From: RI-283 sp964487925
GTDB taxonomy: Bacteria > Pseudomonadota > Gammaproteobacteria > SZUA-140
Reading direction: 5' to 3'
DNA: 51,237 nucleotides
NCBI GenBank assembly: GCA_964487925.1
Contig: CAZASZ010000007.1
Span: 1-51,237 of the forward strand
The first letter of the stretch is position 1, and the number at the start of each line of letters is the position of its first letter. The notes below the pieces were generated by a model. It saw nothing but the letters and a program-made list of their open reading frames with translations. It was not told the origin of the DNA and made no database searches. Of the stretch, positions 34,289 to 42,832 are shown in pieces. A program made the translations under genes and the position numbers.

Positions 34289-37200
34289 TCAAGGGCATTA
34301 TCGACGCGTCGCTGCGCAATCGCTTTCTCGTCTTGATCGCTACCGTGACGCTGGTCATTGGCGGCCTGTGGGCCATCAGGTCGACGCCGCTCGACGCCAT
34401 TCCTGATCTGTCGGATGTCCAGGTCATCGTCTTTACCGAATATCCGGGGCAGTCTCCACAGGTTGTGGAGGAGCAGGTGACCTATCCTTTAACCACGTCC
34501 ATGTTGGGAGTGCCCAAGGCCAGTGTCGTGCGAGGCTATTCCTTCTTTGGTTTTTCGTTCGTCTATATCATCTTTGCGGACGGTACCGATATGTACTGGG
34601 CGCGTTCCCGTGTCCTCGAGGCTTTGAACTACGTTAGCGGTCGTCTACCCGCAGAGGCCCATCCGACCCTCGGTCCGGATGCCACCGGGGTTGGTTGGAT
34701 CTATGAGTACGCCCTCGTCGATCGAAGCGGCAGACATGATCTGGCCCAGCTGCGCTCGATTCAGGACTGGTATCTACGTTATCCGTTACAAACCGTCCCC
34801 GGGGTTGCGGAGGTCGCGTCGGTCGGCGGTTTCGTCAAGCAGTATCAGGTGGTCGTGAATCCCGATGCCCTGTTGAGCTTTCATATCCCGTTGTCCCGGG
34901 TCAGTGAGGCCATTCGCCGTTCCAATAACGACGTTGGCGGGCGACTCATAGAAATGGCCGAGACCGAATATATGGTGCGAGGCATCGGCTACATCAAGTC
35001 GATCGATGATCTAAAGTCCATACCGGTGGCGGTAGATGACCAGGGCGTGCCGATTCGCCTGCAGGATATCGCGACCGTACAGTTGGGTCCCGAGCTGCGC
35101 CGAGGGGTGGCCGATCTTGATGGCGAGGGAGAGGTTGCCGGTGGCGTGGTGATCATGCGCGCCGGAGAAAATGCGCTCTCCACCATTGAGGGCGTGCGCG
35201 CCAAGCTTGAGACGCTCAAGTCCGGCTTACCGGACGGGGTGGAGATCGTCCCGGTCTATGACCGTGGCGGGCTGATCGGGCGGGCGGTAGATAATTTACA
35301 GCATAAACTTCTTGAGGAGTTTGCGGTAGTTAGCTTGATATGCTTGATATTTTTACTGCATGCGCGTTCCGCGCTGGTGGCGATTGTATCGTTACCGATC
35401 GGTATCCTGATGGCCTTTCTGTGCATGCGTTGGCAGGGTATCAATGCCAATATCATGTCTCTGGGCGGTATCGCCATTGCTATAGGCGCCATGGTCGACG
35501 GCGCCATCGTCCTGATTGAGAACGCCCACAAATACCTGGAGCGGGCGGGTCGGGCCAAGGCTGAGGTCGGCGGCACGCAAGTCAAGCTAACGGCATTGGA
35601 ACGTAGGGTAGCGATCCAACAAGCCGCGCACGAGGTGGGGCCGGCGCTGTTTTTCTCTTTGTTGATCATCACGGTATCCTTTCTGCCCGTGTTTACCCTT
35701 CAGGCCCAGGAGGGGCGTCTGTTCGCGCCGCTTGCCTTTACCAAGACCTATGCCATGGCCGCTGCGGCTATCCTTGCCATTACCTTGGTGCCGGTGCTCA
35801 TGGGCTGGTTTATTCGTGGCCGCATCCTTCCGGAGGAGACGAACCCGGTCAATCGCCTCCTGCATGCGCTACATACGCCACTGCTGTCTCTTGCCATGCG
35901 CTGGCGCGGGCTAACGATTGCGCTGGCGCTGGCAGTGGTCATCGCAACGGCTTATCCGGTATCCCGTCTCGGAAGTGAATTTATGCCGCCGTTAGATGAG
36001 GGAGATATTTTGTATATGCCGACGGCCTTTCCGGGCATTTCGATCACCAAGGCCAAGGAGCTTTTGCAGCAGACCGATCGCATCATCAAACGGTTTCCGG
36101 AGGTCGAGTCGGTATTCGGCAAGGCCGGGCGCGCGGAGACCGCTACCGATCCGGCGCCACTATCGATGTTGGAGACCGTCATTCGGCTCAAACCCAGGGC
36201 TGAGTGGCCTGACCCGTCGAGGACGACCGATGACCTTATGGCGGCGCTAGATGGCGCGATCCGTTTTCCCGGCCTCGCCAATAGTTGGTCGCCGCCGATC
36301 AAGACGCGCATCGATATGCTTTCGACCGGTATCAAGACCCCGGTCGGTATCAAAATCGGCGGACCTGATTTAGGCGTCCTGCAGGAGCTGTCAACGGCCA
36401 TCGAGTCAGTCATGAAGACGCTGCCCGAGACCCGGTCCGCTTTCGGCGATCGCGCCGTGGGCGGCTATTTTCTGGATTTTGACATCGATCGTAATGCGGC
36501 CGCGCGCTACGGTTTGACGGTGGGCGATGTTCAGGACGTCATCTTGTCCGCCATCGGCGGCACGAACGTGACCTACACCGTTGAGGGCCTGGAGCGCTAT
36601 CCCGTCAATTTGCGTTATCCGCGTGATTACCGAGACAGCCCTGAGCAGTTGCGCCGCGTCCTGATTCCCACGCCCGGTGGACAGCAGATTCCGATTTCTC
36701 AGGTTGCGAATCTCACACTGCGGCGTGGCGCGCCGGTGATCAAGAGCGAAAACGCCCGCCCCAATGCCTGGGTCTACGTCGATATCTCCAGCTCCGATAT
36801 CGGTAGCTTTGTCACGAAGGCGAAACAAGCGGTGGCGAGTCAAATCAAAGTGCCGCCCGGATATACGGTGACCTGGTCCGGTCAGTTCGAGTATATGGAA
36901 CGCGCCGCTGCCAGACTGAGGATTATCGTGCCGGCAACGCTGCTGGCGATCTTTGTGTTATTGCATTTCAATTTTCGCAATCTGCGTGGGCCTCTAGTCG
37001 TGATGTTGTCCATTCCCTTTGCCCTGGTCGGCGGCGTGTGGGTGATCTATGGCTACGGCTTCAATTTATCAGTAGCAGTTGTTGTTGGATTTATCGCGCT
37101 GGCTGGAGTGGCATCCGAGATTGGGGTCTTGGTGTTGACCTTCATCGATGAGTCTGTTGTCAACCTGCGCCATGACCGCGCGCGGCTTGGGGGGATACCC

Positions 37201-37461
37201 GTTGAACAGGTTAACTTAACTCCGACTGAGATTCAGCAGGCGGTGTTTGCTGGGACCTCGGAACGGGTTCGTCCCATTGCAATGACGGCAGTGGCCATCA
37301 TTGCCGGTTTGTTGCCCATCATGTTCGGCGGCGGCACTGGTTCGGAGGTCATGCAACGTATCGCCGCGCCCATGGTCGGTGGCATGTTGACGACGGCGCT
37401 ACTGTCTCTGCTGGTGCTTCCGGTTATCTATGGTCTGGTTTTGCAATGGCGGGAGCGTTGA
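34285..37461 (+). CDS. cusA: Cu(I)/Ag(I) RND efflux pump (CusA-like)
   Basis: This 1058-residue proton-driven pump of the HME-RND class exports Cu(I) or Ag(I). It has 12 membrane segments and two large periplasmic loops. The three methionines that define the CusA metal relay are present: Met578 in GDILYMPTAFPG, Met628 in APLSMLETVIRL and Met678 in RIDMLSTGIKTPVGIK, equal to E. coli Met573, Met623 and Met672. The proton-relay segment GGIAIAIGAMVDGAIVLIEN near 394-413 is intact. These residues argue for monovalent copper or silver rather than Co/Zn/Cd as in CzcA. No CusF-type chaperone is fused or adjacent. Confidence 0.95.
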   Translation: MIKGIIDASLRNRFLVLIATVTLVIGGLWAIRSTPLDAIPDLSDVQVIVFTEYPGQSPQVVEEQVTYPLTTSMLGVPKASVVRGYSFFGFSFVYIIFADGTDMYWARSRVLEALNYVSGRLPAEAHPTLGPDATGVGWIYEYALVDRSGRHDLAQLRSIQDWYLRYPLQTVPGVAEVASVGGFVKQYQVVVNPDALLSFHIPLSRVSEAIRRSNNDVGGRLIEMAETEYMVRGIGYIKSIDDLKSIPVAVDDQGVPIRLQDIATVQLGPELRRGVADLDGEGEVAGGVVIMRAGENALSTIEGVRAKLETLKSGLPDGVEIVPVYDRGGLIGRAVDNLQHKLLEEFAVVSLICLIFLLHARSALVAIVSLPIGILMAFLCMRWQGINANIMSLGGIAIAIGAMVDGAIVLIENAHKYLERAGRAKAEVGGTQVKLTALERRVAIQQAAHEVGPALFFSLLIITVSFLPVFTLQAQEGRLFAPLAFTKTYAMAAAAILAITLVPVLMGWFIRGRILPEETNPVNRLLHALHTPLLSLAMRWRGLTIALALAVVIATAYPVSRLGSEFMPPLDEGDILYMPTAFPGISITKAKELLQQTDRIIKRFPEVESVFGKAGRAETATDPAPLSMLETVIRLKPRAEWPDPSRTTDDLMAALDGAIRFPGLANSWSPPIKTRIDMLSTGIKTPVGIKIGGPDLGVLQELSTAIESVMKTLPETRSAFGDRAVGGYFLDFDIDRNAAARYGLTVGDVQDVILSAIGGTNVTYTVEGLERYPVNLRYPRDYRDSPEQLRRVLIPTPGGQQIPISQVANLTLRRGAPVIKSENARPNAWVYVDISSSDIGSFVTKAKQAVASQIKVPPGYTVTWSGQFEYMERAAARLRIIVPATLLAIFVLLHFNFRNLRGPLVVMLSIPFALVGGVWVIYGYGFNLSVAVVVGFIALAGVASEIGVLVLTFIDESVVNLRHDRARLGGIPVEQVNLTPTEIQQAVFAGTSERVRPIAMTAVAIIAGLLPIMFGGGTGSEVMQRIAAPMVGGMLTTALLSLLVLPVIYGLVLQWRER

Positions 37462-37550
37462 TCGGTGAGCTGAATAGCCGCTTGGCGTGATGCCTTGTTC
37501 GTGTCATGCCACAGAATGCCGCACGTGCCGGCGCCAGGTCGTTACGCATG

Positions 37551-37556
37551 TATAAT
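37551..37556 (+). promoter_or_regulatory. Candidate -10 element for regB
   Basis: A perfect TATAAT lies about 40 bases upstream of the chosen regB start, after a 90-base gap from cusA. No good -35 hexamer is seen at 16-18 bases, so an activator may be needed. It also argues against a regB start upstream of it. Confidence 0.45.
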
Positions 37557-37596
37557 TGATGGGAATTCCATAGAGAAAGGCCCGCACACCCAAGGC

Positions 37597-38886
37597 ATGC
37601 GTAGCGATCCATCGTCATCATCCATGCCCATTGAGGCGCTCAATCTTCGGCGCTTCATGGGGCTTCGGTATATCGTTATCGCCTTCGAGCTCGCGCTCAT
37701 CGTGGTCGCGAGTCGTGTCCTTGATATGGCCTTGCCCCTTGAGGCTTTGTGGGTCCTGGTTGGTTTGCAGTTTCTGCTCAACCTCATTGCTGCGATGCAA
37801 TTGCGTGGGTTGCCGGGCGGTATCTCTCAGCCGGTATTTTTTTCTCACGTCGTCCTCGATACATTGATCTTCGCTGGTTTGATGTACCTCACGGGCGGGT
37901 CGTCCAATCCCCTGGTTTCGCTGTTTCTCCTGCCCTTATTCACGGTGGCCGCTACTTTGCCGCAGGGTTATGTGTGGGCGATGTCGGGACTGACGATACT
38001 GAGCTATACGGCGCTCATGTTTTATTTTCAGCCTTTGCCTCATATCACGCATGGACATGAGTCTGATTTCAGCTTTCACGTGCAGGGCATGTGGTTCGGT
38101 TTTATGCTCAGCGTGGCGCTGATTATGTTTTTCGTGGTGCGAATGTCGAACGGTTTGCGTGAACGCGATGAGCGCCTGAGTCGGGCTCGTGAGCAGGCCC
38201 TGAGGGACCAGAATCTTGTGGCCATGGGGACATTGGCCACGGGGGCTGCGCATGAGTTGGGGACACCGCTCTCGACCATTGCTGTGATCGCCAATGAATT
38301 CATTCATGAGCGCGAGGACGATCCTTATCTCGTTGAGAAGGCCGGTCTGATGCGATCGCAGATCGAGCGCTGCAAGAGCATCCTATCCGAGATGACGGCC
38401 GGGGTCCGCCAGGGGCGTCTGGAGGGCGGTCGGGCCGTAGCATTTGATGGCTACATCGACGACTTGATCCACTCTTTTGAAAGCGCGCGGCCGGGTACGG
38501 AATGCTGCTTGGAGCGAAAAGGCATGGGCCTCGCGCCCCGAATTCTGGCCGACCGGACCTTGTCGCAGGCCCTGCTGAATATTCTCAATAACGCTGCCGA
38601 CGCCTCATCGGAACGGATTGACGTATGTCTGAGTTGGTCCGAGTCGGCTCTCCAATTATGGGTCCGGGACCAGGGCCCTGGCATGACGCCGGAAATGTTG
38701 GCGTCCGCCGGCACCCCGTTTGTCTCGAGCAAGGAGGAGGGGCAGGGGCTCGGACTCTATCTGGCCTTTTCCGTTGTGGAGCGGCTCGGGGGGCGTGTAC
38801 GACTCAAAAACCGTGAGCCGAAGGGGCTCGAGGTTTTGCTTACGATACCGCTTGGGACGCTGCTCGTTGAGGGTGGCAATGTCTGA
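37597..38886 (+). CDS. regB: Redox-sensing histidine kinase RegB/PrrB/ActS
   Basis: This 429-residue membrane kinase has six predicted hydrophobic helices in its first 180 residues. The quinone-site motif is GGSSNPLVSLF (100-110; usually GGxxNPF). The phospho-acceptor is His219 in AAHELGTPLSTIAVIA. Cys259 in RSQIERCKSIL lies exactly 40 residues later, the spacing of His225 and redox-active Cys265 in Rhodobacter RegB. The ATP domain has LLNILNNAADAS, VRDQGPGM and GQGLGLYLAFSV. The start is uncertain; the frame is open to 37495, but a TATAAT lies in between. Its stop overlaps the regA start. It senses redox state through quinone and Cys oxidation and phosphorylates RegA. Confidence 0.93.
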   Translation: MRSDPSSSSMPIEALNLRRFMGLRYIVIAFELALIVVASRVLDMALPLEALWVLVGLQFLLNLIAAMQLRGLPGGISQPVFFSHVVLDTLIFAGLMYLTGGSSNPLVSLFLLPLFTVAATLPQGYVWAMSGLTILSYTALMFYFQPLPHITHGHESDFSFHVQGMWFGFMLSVALIMFFVVRMSNGLRERDERLSRAREQALRDQNLVAMGTLATGAAHELGTPLSTIAVIANEFIHEREDDPYLVEKAGLMRSQIERCKSILSEMTAGVRQGRLEGGRAVAFDGYIDDLIHSFESARPGTECCLERKGMGLAPRILADRTLSQALLNILNNAADASSERIDVCLSWSESALQLWVRDQGPGMTPEMLASAGTPFVSSKEEGQGLGLYLAFSVVERLGGRVRLKNREPKGLEVLLTIPLGTLLVEGGNV

Positions 38887-39415
38887 TCAGCCTACTCTGT
38901 TGCTGGTAGACGACGACGAGCTCTTTCGTCGCATCATGGCCCAAGCACTCAGCCGCCGGGGGTTTCAGGTTACCGAGGCCTGCGATGTCGTATCCGGCCG
39001 TGCGGCCGCCGCGCAGGGGTCGTTTACTCACGCATTGATTGACCTCAAGATGCCAGGGGAGTCGGGACTGCATCTGGTTCGCGAATTCGTCGACGCGATG
39101 CCGGAGATTCAAATTGTCGTCCTGACCGGATACGCAAGCATCCCGACGGCGGTCGAGGCCATCAAGCTCGGTGCAGTGCACTATCTCGCCAAACCTGCCG
39201 ATGCCGATGACGTTGTCCGTGCCTTCGCCAAGACCGATGCCGAGGCCGATATTGCGATCCCAGCGAATCCGATGTCGGTTGATAGGATCGAATGGGAGCA
39301 TATTCAGAAGGTCCTTGATGAACACGGTGGCAACATCTCGGCCACGGCTCGTGCGCTCAACATGCACCGGCGAACGTTGCAGCGGAAGCTACAGAAACGG
39401 CCGAAGCGGTATTAG
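38879..39415 (+). CDS. regA: Redox response regulator RegA/PrrA/ActR
   Basis: This 178-residue response regulator is the partner of RegB. The receiver domain has the acidic pocket VDDDELFRR at the N-terminus, phospho-acceptor Asp55 in ALIDLKMPGESG, and the switch residues in LTGYASIPTAVEAIKLG and YLAKPAD. A linker leads to the Fis-type helix-turn-helix at the C-terminus (GGNISATARALNMHRRTLQR), which is nearly invariant in RegA proteins. The four-proline linker typical of alphaproteobacteria is reduced. The ATG overlaps the regB TGA by eight bases, so the two are translated together. It probably controls respiration and energy genes; targets here are unknown. Confidence 0.94.
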   Translation: MSDQPTLLLVDDDELFRRIMAQALSRRGFQVTEACDVVSGRAAAAQGSFTHALIDLKMPGESGLHLVREFVDAMPEIQIVVLTGYASIPTAVEAIKLGAVHYLAKPADADDVVRAFAKTDAEADIAIPANPMSVDRIEWEHIQKVLDEHGGNISATARALNMHRRTLQRKLQKRPKRY

Positions 39416-39464
39416 GAATGGGGATTGTCGTCTTCAACGACACTCTGCTAGATTGACTACCCTT

Positions 39465-39878
39465 ATGACAAAAAATCTCATGAAAGTCAGCCTGCCGTTT
39501 TCCTTCAAAGGCGCCGATCACCGTCCAGAGTGTATGATTGATCTCGATCAGCATATGGAGATGGCTGGTGAACTGCCTTGTCTTTATACGCATATTGCCG
39601 ATGAGTGCGGTATCGGTCCCTATTCTTACGAACATGACGTCATGATGATGAGCGCGCTCGAATTCGACGAGGTCACCGGTTTCGCCGCTGATTTTGTCGG
39701 TGACGAGGGCTTCGATAGCGAAGGTTTTGAGCGTGAATGGTTGGAGCGGAAGCTGCACTGCAATCTGCAGGAAATCGCTTCACGATGTCTGGATAAAGAT
39801 CTAGCCGACGACTTGGCGTTGAAACAGGCGCTGTTCGAGGCCTATGTGCTCGGGAGTGCTGCGCATAGGCCTCGATGA
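39465..39878 (+). CDS. Conserved-looking hypothetical acidic protein
   Basis: I do not recognise this protein of 137 residues (132 if the ATG at 39480 is used). It is acidic and cytoplasmic, with KVSLPFSFKGADHRPECMID at the start, then LDQHMEMAGELPCLYTHIAD and a helical C-terminal half (WLERKLHCNLQEIASRCLDK). Four Cys and many Met are spread through it. No strong ribosome binding site decides the start. It follows regA by about 50 bases on the same strand and converges on the TlpA-like gene. Confidence 0.65.
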   Translation: MTKNLMKVSLPFSFKGADHRPECMIDLDQHMEMAGELPCLYTHIADECGIGPYSYEHDVMMMSALEFDEVTGFAADFVGDEGFDSEGFEREWLERKLHCNLQEIASRCLDKDLADDLALKQALFEAYVLGSAAHRPR

Positions 39879-39918
39879 TGACTCCAGAGTTGGTTGATCG
39901 TCATGCCGGTATAAGTCG

Positions 39919-40476
39919 TTAGTCTTCCAGCAGGTCCTCGATGAGTGTCCGGGCTCCTTCGGACTCCCAATCCCGAAAGCCAATGATTCGGCCGCTGAAC
40001 TTTCCATCCCGACCGACTAGATAACTCATCGGCAGGCCGATAACCTCGTACTGGTTGCGCACGGTTCCTTTCGGGTCGAACAATATGGGGAAGTCGATAC
40101 CGATTCGGTTGGCGTAGTCCGAGACGATCCGTTGATCCTCCTTGTCAGCCGCGATGCCCAGTACCACGAGCCCCTGATGTCTGTATTGCTGCCAGATCGC
40201 CTGCAGGGCGGGTAGTTCCTCGCGACAGGGTTGGCACCAGGTCGCCCAAAAGTTAACGAGCACCACCTTGCCGCTGTAGTGCCCCAGAGAAACCCCTTTT
40301 CCGGAACGATCCGGTAGTGAAAATGCCGGTGCGAATTGGCGTGTCTTCGGTCTATCGATTTTAAAATCGGCGGCGTGCGCGGCATTAGCCACGCTAATGC
40401 AGAGCCACCCGAGGGATAGGTGGGCCATCATTCGTAGTATCGGGAAACGCTTATTGGGTGTGAGTTCAGCGCGCAT
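39919..40476 (-). CDS. TlpA/ResA-like membrane thioredoxin
   Basis: This 185-residue periplasmic thiol-disulfide protein has an N-terminal anchor or signal (MMAHLSLGWLCISVANAAHA) after a short basic head. The thioredoxin fold follows: FAPAFSLPDRSGKGVSLGHY, then NFWATWCQPCREELPALQAI with the WCxxC active site, and EVIGLPMSYLVGRDGK with the cis-Pro. TlpA-like proteins reduce apocytochrome or copper-site cysteines. The ATG at 40476 overlaps the end of the cytochrome gene by 11 bases, so the two are coupled. It is the third gene of the operon with the Met-rich barrel. Confidence 0.88.
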   Translation of the reverse strand: MRAELTPNKRFPILRMMAHLSLGWLCISVANAAHAADFKIDRPKTRQFAPAFSLPDRSGKGVSLGHYSGKVVLVNFWATWCQPCREELPALQAIWQQYRHQGLVVLGIAADKEDQRIVSDYANRIGIDFPILFDPKGTVRNQYEVIGLPMSYLVGRDGKFSGRIIGFRDWESEGARTLIEDLLED

Positions 40477-40744
40477 TGCTTTGTAGATATATCGTGAGGG
40501 TCTCAAGCTCTTGATCACTCAAGGCAGGGAAATTGCGCTCCTTCATACGTTTTTCCATGAGAGCGAGGATGTCGGTCCATTCTGCAGCTGTGTTCCTCGC
40601 CGGGTGTGGCAGTGCGTGGCAGGCACCGCAGCGCGAGACAAATAATTTGGCCTCGGGCGAATCCATTTCAGGGATTTGCATTGGCTGAGTGGCGCACCCT
40701 GAGATGAGGACAATAACGTATGGCAATAGCATTTTCCTGAGCAT
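40466..40744 (-). CDS. Small mono-haem cytochrome c lipoprotein
   Basis: This protein of 92 residues begins with a lipoprotein signal (KMLLPYVIVLISGC, lipid-modified Cys17). The haem site is CGACH at 39-43 in LFVSRCGACHALPHPARN, and Met residues in LMEKRMKERNFPALSD can serve as the sixth ligand. The C-terminal helix (LSDQELETLTIYLQSNAR) fits class I cytochromes of about 75 residues. It would sit on the membrane facing the periplasm and carry electrons. It lies between the Met-rich barrel gene (12 bases upstream) and the TlpA-like gene (overlapping). Confidence 0.9.
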   Translation of the reverse strand: MLRKMLLPYVIVLISGCATQPMQIPEMDSPEAKLFVSRCGACHALPHPARNTAAEWTDILALMEKRMKERNFPALSDQELETLTIYLQSNAR

Positions 40745-40756
40745 GATATTTTCCCC

Positions 40757-41932
40757 TTAAAAACCGAGTTTGCTGTTTCCGGCCTTCGCGCCGAAATGAC
40801 GAATACTTCCGTCGGTCGGGATCTCGAGATACCAGGTCAGCATGACGCGATAATCCTCCTCGAGCTGAGGGCCGTTCAGATGCTGGTGGATCGGTACGCC
40901 CAGCGTGAGATCTACAATCTGCAGCGGTACCGGTTGCCATTGCAGGCCGATCGTGGCCAAAATTTTGCGTCCCCCGTAATTTTGCGGGTCCCAGAGTGGG
41001 GACATGTAGGGCGATGTCGGGTCGTTCTTGGTGGCATGGCCGGAGAGCCCGGTCGCGGATTCGTCTGCCTCCCCCTTTATTTCTCCCCAAGCGCTACCGT
41101 TGAGTTGGATTTGAGCAAGCAGGTTGGCGCGGAATTGGTACATGCCGTAGAGGTCGAGGCGAACCTCGTTGCCGAGGCGGTAATCGCGATCATTGTCATA
41201 GATACGCAGGGTTGATTGGGCATTTGCACCCCACCAGTAGGGCGATGACGAGCCCTGGTAGAGCAACCCGATAGTTGGATCAAATGTGCCTGAACCGAGT
41301 TGCATACCGTAGGGCAGCAGTTCAGTCTGCCGCATGGCCAGCGGGTGATTATTATTGCGCTCGTTGATCGATCCGGTCGGTAGATTCAAACCGAACAACA
41401 GCGAGGTCTGTCGGGTCGGTACCAACGGGTCATCGGTGGAAAGCCTGTATTTGCCCATGAGCATCGTATCGGCGATACCTGAGGATTTCATCGTAAAGCC
41501 GTTCTGCCCGGTCATCGATGTCATCATGGTATTGAAGCGCATGTTCATATCGTTGTCCTTGTGCATGAACATGACGGCCCCGAATAGGGTATCGGTGAAG
41601 CTATACCCGACGGCAAGGTTGGTCATGCGCATATCCATCGAGGTCGGCACGGCCATGAATTTCCCGGTCGGGCTCCCCATCATGACGGGCATGCCGATCA
41701 GGTCATCCGCAGCCACGGTATCACCGCCATTCAGGAGCCCGTCCATGGACATGAACATGGGGCTGATCTTGATGCGAAACTCCTTGGTCTCGGGGATACC
41801 GCCTCCTGGTATGTTCATGGGCATGTTGCCGCCGCATTTGGCGCAACAGAGCCCGAGAAAGGCGTGTGCTTGGGACAGGTTGACGAGTGATAGCAGGCCT
41901 AGGGCCAGAGTAGTGAAAAGACGTAGCCGCAT
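40757..41932 (-). CDS. Met-rich outer-membrane barrel protein of unknown role
   Basis: This protein of 391 residues has a signal peptide (MRLRLFTTLALGLLSLVNLS, then QAHA) and a mature start with CCAKCGGNMPMNIPGGG, a Cys cluster that could bind metal or form disulfides. The first half is extremely Met-rich (FMSMDGLLNGGD, MPVMMGSPTGKFMAVPTSMD, MFMHKDNDMNMRFNTMMTSM). Amphipathic strands run to the C-terminal LGF, the barrel signal. It resembles proteins annotated only as transporter. The ATG at 41932 fits the signal peptide; the frame is open to 42076. It is first in an operon with the haem lipoprotein and TlpA-like genes, under a promoter with a Fur-box-like sequence. Confidence 0.8.
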   Translation of the reverse strand: MRLRLFTTLALGLLSLVNLSQAHAFLGLCCAKCGGNMPMNIPGGGIPETKEFRIKISPMFMSMDGLLNGGDTVAADDLIGMPVMMGSPTGKFMAVPTSMDMRMTNLAVGYSFTDTLFGAVMFMHKDNDMNMRFNTMMTSMTGQNGFTMKSSGIADTMLMGKYRLSTDDPLVPTRQTSLLFGLNLPTGSINERNNNHPLAMRQTELLPYGMQLGSGTFDPTIGLLYQGSSSPYWWGANAQSTLRIYDNDRDYRLGNEVRLDLYGMYQFRANLLAQIQLNGSAWGEIKGEADESATGLSGHATKNDPTSPYMSPLWDPQNYGGRKILATIGLQWQPVPLQIVDLTLGVPIHQHLNGPQLEEDYRVMLTWYLEIPTDGSIRHFGAKAGNSKLGF

Positions 41933-42082
41933 GATATTTCCGCACTCCCGATAGATAAAATTCGCCCAAAATAATAAGAGGTATTTCCGGCTCATGGAAT
42001 GCGACATGGTGTCGCAGGTGAGCACTCCGTATCGGCCGAAGGGATTGTGGGTAAGGGGTTGACATCCCACCCTCAAACATTA

Positions 42083-42115
42083 ATGATTATCGTTCTCATT
42101 ATCGTTTGCATTCAA
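42083..42115 (-). promoter_or_regulatory. Fur-box-like operator on the Met-rich barrel promoter
   Basis: On the minus strand GATAATGAGAACGATAATCA (42104-42085) and the following TT match the array of GATAAT-type hexamers that forms a Fur box. A promoter TTGAAT (42115-42110), 18-base spacer, GATAAT (42091-42086) overlaps it, so Fe-Fur binding would block transcription towards the gene starting at 41932. On the plus strand TTGACA (42059-42064), 17 bases, AATGAT could drive the YajD-type gene from the same region. Confidence 0.75.
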
Positions 42116-42202
42116 GCATTGGAGTGGAATATTTATGTTAACTGCTAGATGCAACGTCAGCGATCGGGCATCGTTCAGGACAGGTTAGCGAGGAGGGGTG
42201 TT

Positions 42203-42550
42203 ATGAGTAAACGACTGGATGACATCGTCGCCGATGCGAATCGGCATCGGGCGCAGAGGGAGCAGGGCTATCGCGCCCGTGCGCTCAAGATGTATCCGTG
42301 GGTCTGCGGGCGTTGCTGCAGGGAGTTCGATCATAGCAATGTCCACGAGCTGACGGTCCATCATCGCGATCATGATCACGACAACAATCCCGAGGACGGT
42401 AGTAATTGGGAGTTATTGTGTCTTTACTGCCACGACAACGAGCATTCTCGCCTGCTCGATGGCACGGGCACGCGGGATGACCCGGTCCGCCATGAGGAGA
42501 CGACCCATCGCCCCTTTGAGCAGCTGGCGGACCTGTTTAAGGGCCGCTAG
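42203..42550 (+). CDS. yajD: HNH-family putative nuclease YajD
   Basis: This 115-residue protein has an HNH zinc-finger fold: CGRCCREFDHSNVHELTVHH with metal Cys and the HH of the HNH motif, then NWELLCLYCHDNEHSRLLD with the second CxxC and the Asn/His. The length and ends (LDDIVADANRHRAQREQGYR; HRPFEQLADLFKGR) match E. coli YajD, whose role is unknown. AGGAGG six bases upstream sets the ATG at 42203. It is divergent from the Met-rich barrel operon and shares its upstream region with the Fur-box-like sequence. Confidence 0.93.
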   Translation: MSKRLDDIVADANRHRAQREQGYRARALKMYPWVCGRCCREFDHSNVHELTVHHRDHDHDNNPEDGSNWELLCLYCHDNEHSRLLDGTGTRDDPVRHEETTHRPFEQLADLFKGR

Positions 42551-42832
42551 GTATATCATTGATGTCTTGAGCGCTTCCGACGCAGACCATGACGTAGTTA
42601 TCGAGCATCTTTGCTTTCCGCCGACATAAGAATATGAGAGGTAACAACTGGTCAAAGGGATTTGGATGGCGGTAGAATGGAGTTGCCGATCGGGCCATCT
42701 GTTGTTGGGTCATCGTCGCCGGTTTGATTCGAGGGCGATGAGTAATGTCCGCGATGGATGAAGATACATGATACAGGGGGCTTCAGGCGGGTACTTACCG
42801 TCATTGATGTCTCCTAAACGAGAGGGCATTGC
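42551..42832. other. Intergenic region between yajD and hpf
   Basis: I see no gene, tRNA or clear terminator in these 282 bases. Short frames lack ribosome binding sites. It presumably holds the hpf promoter, but no good -35/-10 pair stands out. Confidence 0.4.
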
